The translations under genes were made by a program, and so were the position numbers. A DNA stretch of 12,058 nucleotides, taken from positions 871,246-883,303 of the forward strand of contig JAHNZQ020000092.1 in assembly GCA_019155205.2 (NCBI GenBank), given 5' to 3'. The notes beneath the pieces are model-generated. The model was not told the origin of the DNA and did not search any database. It saw only the letters and a program-made list of their open reading frames with translations. Positions within the stretch are counted from its first letter, which is position 1. The number at the start of each line of letters is the position of its first letter. Positions 8,614 through 12,058 of this stretch are shown here, piece after piece. Origin of the DNA: Gracilaria vermiculophylla. Lineage: Eukaryota; Rhodophyta; Florideophyceae; Gracilariales; Gracilariaceae.

Positions 8614-8694
8614 GCGCAAATAGCTCATCTGTTTTCTAACAGGTCATGGACCCAGCTAGACGCTAGGACCCTGGATTCAATTCCCAGAAGTGAC
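8614..8694 (+). ncRNA. tRNA-like domain, repeat copy 2
   Basis: The A box TAGCTCATCTG lies at 8621-8631. The B box GATTCAATTCC at 8674-8684 matches the R-G/A-TTCRANTCC pattern better than copy 1. The T arm is CTGGA (8671-8675), TTCAATT, CCCAG (8683-8687), with one A/C mismatch. The small central hairpin is CTAG/CTAG (8656-8659 with 8663-8666), where copy 1 has CTAA/TTAG. As in copy 1 there is no acceptor stem. Confidence 0.55.
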
Positions 8695-8872
8695 CTGAGC
8701 CTGAAAATTTGTACATGTGTACAGCAGTGGTCAAAAGTGGTTACTGTAAGCTTGAGGTCTCGTTCTGTAAGGAAGTACAGGGCGAGGAGGCGTCTTGATA
8801 GTTCAAATTGTGAACTGTGCGCCCTGTGTCACAAGAGAGTATAGCGCAAATAGCTCATCTGTTTTCTAACAG

Positions 8873-9335
8873 TAACGCATTGCTAATTATTTTGTACCCA
8901 GCAGTAAGTGTCTGTTTCAAACCATACCTTGCCTTTTTCAGTTTTCAATCATTGTTCAAATTATTTAGATCGCTGCATCCCTCTCTCTGTTCCAGGTAGA
9001 TACCTTCTTACCGAATCTAACTGAGAAATGCGGTTTTAACGTCCATATGATGGTCATGTATACTTTCATACGCAAATATTTCTTACACGGTTATTACCAA
9101 ATTTATTCCTACGATAGAAGACTATATTTTCTTGCAGTCAATACCGTATTTTTACCAAGTCGTTTTAAAACTTATTCTTGTTTTAAAATATTTTTCCGGT
9201 TATTTGATTCTACTTTATATGTATACACTTTCTTTGATTTCTTTTTCCATAATATTTTTAATAACTCTAACGCTAGCCCTAATACAGCTTCTCTCTCTCA
9301 TCGCACTTACGGAAAGTACCTCATTCACAGGACTA
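8873..9335. other. AT-rich stretch after the tandem repeat
   Basis: The plus-strand frame at 9047-9655 is long, but its first two thirds are an AT-driven run of F, Y, L, I and S codons. Its last third overlaps the better-looking minus-strand frame. I see no domain, membrane-protein family or RNA gene. Composition rises abruptly at about 9330, where the sequence becomes GC-rich. Confidence 0.45.
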
Positions 9336-9912
9336 GCTGGATCCCCGTTTTTCCAAATTGTCCTTTCTACTGCACCCGTTGCGTGGGATCGGACCCGGGG
9401 TTACACCCGGCTTCTGTGCCTCGCCCGAGGAAGGCCCTCCCTCTGAGGCACCTCGCGATTCATAGGTTCCGAACATCTTTCGTGGTTCTTTCCCCTGCGG
9501 GGCATTGCACGATAAAGTGGTCTCCCGACTTAAAACGGAGATTCATTCGCAGATTTTCTTTGAGGTCTTTTTTCCTCTTCATTGGATTGTCCACTTTAGA
9601 ATCCACCCATTTACGTATATCCACTACCGTTACGGATACCTCCGATGGGCCGTAAATCCAGTGGAGCCCAGCCGGTAACGGCCCGAAGCCGGTCCTTTCA
9701 AAGAAACGAGAAGCGCCAAGTTTTGACTCTCGAGACAACTGGTGCAGATCAAGTGGACTATGGAACGCTGACGGCTGAGCCGGATACCTTATCTCCCTGA
9801 GCCAGGCCGTTGACATCCATTGAGGTGGTATCTCCGCCGCCCCGGTTGGTGGAAAAAGTCCACGTGGTTCGCTTGGAAGATCAGATCCGCACCCTGTGGC
9901 TAACCAAGGCAA
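9336..9912 (-). pseudogene. Unidentified minus-strand coding stretch beside a reversed LTR
   Basis: A 150-codon frame runs from an ATG at 9912 to a stop at 9460. It includes LHQLSRESKLGASRFFERTG, EVSVTVVDIRKWVDSKVDN and LRMNLRFKSGDHFIVQCP. Near 9480 another frame takes over and stays open to a TAG at 9335-9333, including KMFGTYESRGASEGGPSSG and IPRNGCSRKDNLEKRGSS, so one frameshift would join them into roughly 190 codons. The sequence is GC-rich and starts one base from the 3' end of the minus-strand LTR at 9914. It may be the internal region of that older LTR element if the LTR is its 5' one, or flanking DNA if it is the 3' one or a solo LTR. I recognise no gag, protease or host family in it. 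The plus-strand frame over the same bases looks less protein-like. Confidence 0.35.
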
Positions 9913-9913
9913 C

Positions 9914-10157
9914 TGTAGTACTTTCAGTTCTTATTTCAAAATGGTAGCGCAGAACGACCGTCAGGAGTTTTTCGTGACTTCAAAGGCGTGATTTCCTAAC
10001 AATTGTCTCCGATAATCACGGTCACGAGCCGGGGGTATCTTGAAAGAGAATCCGCAAGCACCAAGCGGAGAAGCTAGTTCACTGGGCAAACTATACTCCT
10101 ACAGACGCTCCTATAGTACAACCTGGGGATCGGGGGTTTAGAAATCTGAAGGGGTTC
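9914..10157 (-). mobile_element. Partial minus-strand LTR, older relative of the 554-bp LTR
   Basis: Read on the minus strand, this matches the 3' part of the LTR family (from about LTR base 321 to the end). Shared words include TTTCTAA, CCTGTAGGAG-like and CCCGGCTCG-like blocks, AAAAACTCCT and a TACTACA terminus. Its 3' end is at 9914, where the plus strand begins TGTAGTACTTTC. Identity to the other copies is visibly lower than between those two, so it is an older or distinct subfamily copy. Homology runs almost to 10157, where the plus-strand LTR starts; the 5' half of this LTR is missing from the window. Confidence 0.8.
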
Positions 10158-10711
10158 TGTAGTACAGTGGCTCCTACGGAAATACGGTGGTTTGGCCCTA
10201 AGGTATAATATTCCTAAGGAGGGTTCGTAATTAATTAGCTGGGCCACATGGTGCATAATCTCGCCCGCGTGGTCTACAGTATCCTTGAGGTACGGTAGAA
10301 TTTATTATTTATTTTAGATATTTTATGCAGGTAATTAGCACAGTAGTGAGACCTGCCGAGGCGGGCTCCCGGCTTGATATTTAATCTGCCGGTTGAGCTC
10401 CACCTCTGGGGAAGTAAAGACAAGCACCCTTGAGTCTTCTTCTACATTTTCCGGTTGGAGTCTCTTGTCTATTCACGCAGGTTTCTAAGCCGCCGATCTC
10501 CAGGTCGCATCATAGCAGCGCCTGTAGGAGCATTGTCTGCCTAGTGAACCTTCCCCTCCGCCTGGTGTTTGCGAATCCCTTTCAGAATTCCCCAGGCTCG
10601 CGACAGCGGATACCGGAGACCACCTTTAGGAATACGCGCCTTTGGAGTCACCAAAAACTCCTAACGGACGTTGTGCTTTACTACCTCGACAGGAGGGCTG
10701 ACAGTACCACA
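10158..10711 (+). repeat. 5' LTR (554 bp)
   Basis: It starts TGTAGTACAG and ends ACAGTACCACA, and aligns along its full length with the solo LTR at 4922-5475. The long terminal repeat would carry the promoter and the RNA 3'-end signals. I cannot place the U3, R and U5 borders from one copy. AT-rich TATA-like words (for example TATAATATT near 10204) are present but not diagnostic. Confidence 0.92.
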
Positions 10712-10867
10712 ACAGGTCTCCCGACTTAGAAGGTCACAGTTCCTAGAGGATTCGCTCAAGTCGCAGCAGAACAGCGTTTCTAGTTTGCAACGACCAACCC
10801 GCAACAGTGGAATTCTTCCTTCAGGTAATCCGGAAGTGGAAGCAAATCACCCCCGACCTACTCCTCT

Positions 10868-11974
10868 ATGGACCCCTCAGAACATCCAATGGAAACCCCC
10901 CTACAGGATCCTCAGGCAACCGGCTCCGTCGGTAGGCGCAGCACGCGCAGCGCTCCCCAGGAGATGGCCGCTACTCTGGAGGACCCTAAAAGTCTCCTTC
11001 GGAATCCTGGCTCCTCTGTGGAGCGTTTCAGGAATCGCCACAAAAGAATGCATGATCGGAGGCACGCGGAATCACCCTCAGCACCTCTGGAGAACGCCGA
11101 AGTGGAGGTTGAAGAAACGCACACGGCATCGCAGCCGCCAATTCAGGAGTTGCAGGGACGAGAACACCCGAAGGCTAACACCCTCCTGGAGTCCCTGGCC
11201 CCGCGCCTTACGGATTGGCTCTCACAGGAGCTAGTCGAACGAATTCTTGCAGTTGTTGAAGCCCACTTTAGAGCACGCCGCAACGCCATTGTGGAGGACA
11301 TCGCATCGGAGAGCGCTCACCGTGCTGTGGATGCTCTGCTGGATTCGGACCCCTTCCTTGAGGTGATCTCAGATGTTATCCGTGCGGAGGTTCCCTCCCG
11401 AACCGCGCAGCTGCTCCCCGCAGCGGCGTTTCAAAGTTATGTATCCGTACAGGAGAGGCTCCCTCTATCAACATCTAAGGTGACCCCGGGCAGAGAAGGA
11501 AAGGATACTGCCACCCCCTACGCCAGAGGAGGAAAAGATACTGCCGTAGGGAAACGGGACCACCTGAGGAATATTGCTACGCACCATCTGGACCTGACGC
11601 CCCGTGGAGGAGGACAGGATACAGGGTGCGACGAAGTCCACCTAAGGAGAGAAGGAAAGGATACTCCTCGGGTGGATCGCGATATCGGGGGTATCGTCAG
11701 CAACCCAGACCACCTTAAGGAAAGAAGAAGAAAGAAGCGGAGGGAGAAAAGAAGAAAGCGAGACACCGATTCGGAGGGAAGCTCAGACTCCGAATCCGTA
11801 AACAGCTCCAGCTCGGAGGACAGTACACCTCCCAAGGAGAAGAGCACAAGGGTCAGGAAGTTCGTCCCGCTTAACGACCTCTTCGCCAAAGTGGTGGATT
11901 ATGACACCTACAGGGTGACTTATCGCTCCACACTGTACGACGCGTCCGTTGTTAAACGACTCACGAAGATGTAG
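10868..11974 (+). CDS. Gag-like protein of LTR retrotransposon, N-terminal 368 codons
   Basis: The frame starts at ATGGACCCC, 157 bases after the LTR, and runs 368 codons to a TAG at 11972-11974. The N-terminus is Pro- and Arg-rich. A helical, charged region at about residues 98-175 includes DWLSQELVERILAVVEAHF. A repeat region at about 208-268 has four copies of an R-[EG]-G-[KQ]-DT motif. A basic tract follows at residues 286-298 (RRRKKRREKRRKR), which could bind RNA or serve as a nuclear signal, then an acidic Ser/Glu/Asp run at about 299-320. The C-terminus (VDYDTYRVTYRS, ASVVKRLTKM) resembles the segment just before the conserved capsid start in retrotransposon gags. Gag would package the element's RNA into particles. 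No zinc knuckle is present in the visible part; in this family it would lie further downstream. The length and clean frame suggest a fairly young copy. Confidence 0.75.
   Translation: MDPSEHPMETPLQDPQATGSVGRRSTRSAPQEMAATLEDPKSLLRNPGSSVERFRNRHKRMHDRRHAESPSAPLENAEVEVEETHTASQPPIQELQGREHPKANTLLESLAPRLTDWLSQELVERILAVVEAHFRARRNAIVEDIASESAHRAVDALLDSDPFLEVISDVIRAEVPSRTAQLLPAAAFQSYVSVQERLPLSTSKVTPGREGKDTATPYARGGKDTAVGKRDHLRNIATHHLDLTPRGGGQDTGCDEVHLRREGKDTPRVDRDIGGIVSNPDHLKERRRKKRREKRRKRDTDSEGSSDSESVNSSSSEDSTPPKEKSTRVRKFVPLNDLFAKVVDYDTYRVTYRSTLYDASVVKRLTKM
11491..11666 (+). repeat. Four degenerate in-frame repeats inside gag (R-E/G-G-K/Q-DT)
   Basis: The DNA word GAGGAAAGGATACT and close variants recurs with its GATAC core at 11504, 11537, 11618 and 11660. 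The spacings of 33, 81 and 42 are all multiples of three. In protein the copies read REGKDTA, RGGKDTA, RGGGQDTG and REGKDTP. They probably arose by slippage or unequal exchange and are kept in frame. Confidence 0.65.
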
Positions 11975-12058
11975 CGGCGCATGGATATTCAATTGAAGTA
12001 GCACTCCTTCTCAGGCGAGGACCCCATCTCGGTGTTGAATTTTCTTACGCGGTTCCGT
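11975..12058 (+). pseudogene. Continuation of gag beyond two in-frame TAG codons
   Basis: In the same frame the sequence continues RRMDIQLK, a second TAG (11999-12001), then HSFSGEDPISVLNFLTRFR to the window end. The last block is the typical start of a retrotransposon gag capsid domain, with the pattern F-x-G-x-DPI-x-VL-x-FL-x-F. The capsid is therefore separated from the N-terminal 368 residues by two amber codons. Either this copy is disabled, or the stops are suppressed, or translation restarts at ATG 11981 (which would still meet the second TAG). Confidence 0.7.

Larger units (their letters stand above)
8334..8872 (+). repeat. Head-to-tail tandem repeat, unit ~231 bp, 2.3 copies, tRNA-like head
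   Basis: Copy 1 is 8334-8564 (231 bp), copy 2 is 8565-8794 (230 bp), and copy 3 is 8795-8872 and stops mid-unit. Each starts TTGATAGTTCAAAT. Copies 1 and 2 differ by roughly 18 substitutions plus one single-base indel by eye. Each full unit has a pol III-like A box and B box in tRNA order. Spurious open frames across the copies read IAQIAHL and GSIPRSD, much like the meaningless translations of true tRNA genes, which often contain IAQLVEH and GSIP. The unit could be a tandemly arrayed tRNA-derived SINE, a satellite, or a structured small RNA gene. No poly-A tail or target duplication is visible, which is against plain SINE insertion. Confidence 0.9.
10158..12058 (+). mobile_element. LTR retrotransposon, 5' LTR and gag, runs off window end
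   Basis: A complete 554-bp LTR is followed by a 156-bp leader and a long gag frame, the normal 5' structure of an LTR retrotransposon. The superfamily cannot be assigned because pol lies outside the window. The five bases before the LTR are GGTTC (10153-10157); the same five should follow the 3' LTR if the insertion is intact. The element sits inside an older LTR lying in the opposite direction. Composition is GC-rich compared with the AT-rich fossils at 5500-9300. Confidence 0.88.

Noticed and set aside
8356..8999. Three related open frames (MRPVSH/QE...) as a tandem gene family
   Set aside because: They are translations of the tandem tRNA-like repeat. The IAQIAHL and GSIP words are typical spurious readings of tRNA boxes, and the third frame simply runs into unrelated sequence.
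9268..9290. Telomere-like CCCTAA word
   Set aside because: It occurs once, without tandem repetition.
9047..9655. 202-codon plus-strand open frame
   Set aside because: Its first part is an AT-driven run of F, Y, L, I and S codons with no domain, and its end overlaps the more protein-like minus-strand frame. It also crosses the composition break at about 9330.
10671..11234. 187-codon frame overlapping the start of gag
   Set aside because: It is the shifted-frame shadow of the gag leader and N-terminus; the 10868 frame is longer, contains the repeat and basic motifs, and leads into the capsid-like block.
1..12058. CRISPR array, bacterial operon or phage genes
   Set aside because: No short direct repeats with uniform spacers, no ribosome-binding-site-led gene runs, and all recognisable coding is eukaryotic transposon material.

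Overview
The window reads as repeat-dense eukaryotic nuclear DNA. I see no intact host gene. It holds fossils of several eukaryotic transposon superfamilies: PIF/Harbinger, a Ty3/gypsy-type pol, a Ty1/copia-type pol and a separate LTR retrotransposon with a long gag reading frame. It also has a tandem repeat with a tRNA-like head. There is no bacterial operon layout. The style of the gag and of the two-gene Harbinger element would suit an oomycete or another filamentous protist or fungus, but that is a weak inference and I assign no species.

Layout. 1-2000: AT-rich DNA with small inverted repeats and one decaying, unidentified coding stretch on the minus strand (530-897). About 2361-4558: a visibly GC-richer island with a broken two-gene PIF/Harbinger transposon. 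A Myb/SANT-like accessory gene runs rightward (about 2361-3353) and a DDE transposase runs leftward (about 4558-3526), so the two genes converge. 4922-5475: a complete 554-bp solo LTR with a perfect 5-bp target duplication (GGTGG). About 5543-7072: a shattered Ty3/gypsy pol on the plus strand, with pieces of reverse transcriptase, RNase H and the integrase zinc finger. About 7401-8300: a Ty1/copia pol tail on the minus strand, followed by a probable start of its 3' LTR. 8334-8872: two full and one partial copy of a ~231-bp head-to-tail repeat that carries pol III-like A and B boxes and several small hairpins.

9336-9913 holds a minus-strand open stretch of unknown nature. It abuts a partial minus-strand LTR (9914-10157). 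A plus-strand LTR retrotransposon (10158 to beyond the window end) appears to have inserted into that older LTR. The younger element has a full 554-bp LTR about 90% identical by eye to the solo LTR, then a 368-codon gag frame. The conserved capsid-like start of gag lies just beyond two in-frame TAG codons.

The parts do not work together as a pathway. They record successive insertions: AT-rich, stop-riddled fossils (gypsy, copia) beside GC-richer, more recent arrivals (Harbinger, the LTR family). The most unusual material is the tandem tRNA-like repeat, the interrupted gag, and the unidentified coding remnants at 530-897 and 9336-9912.
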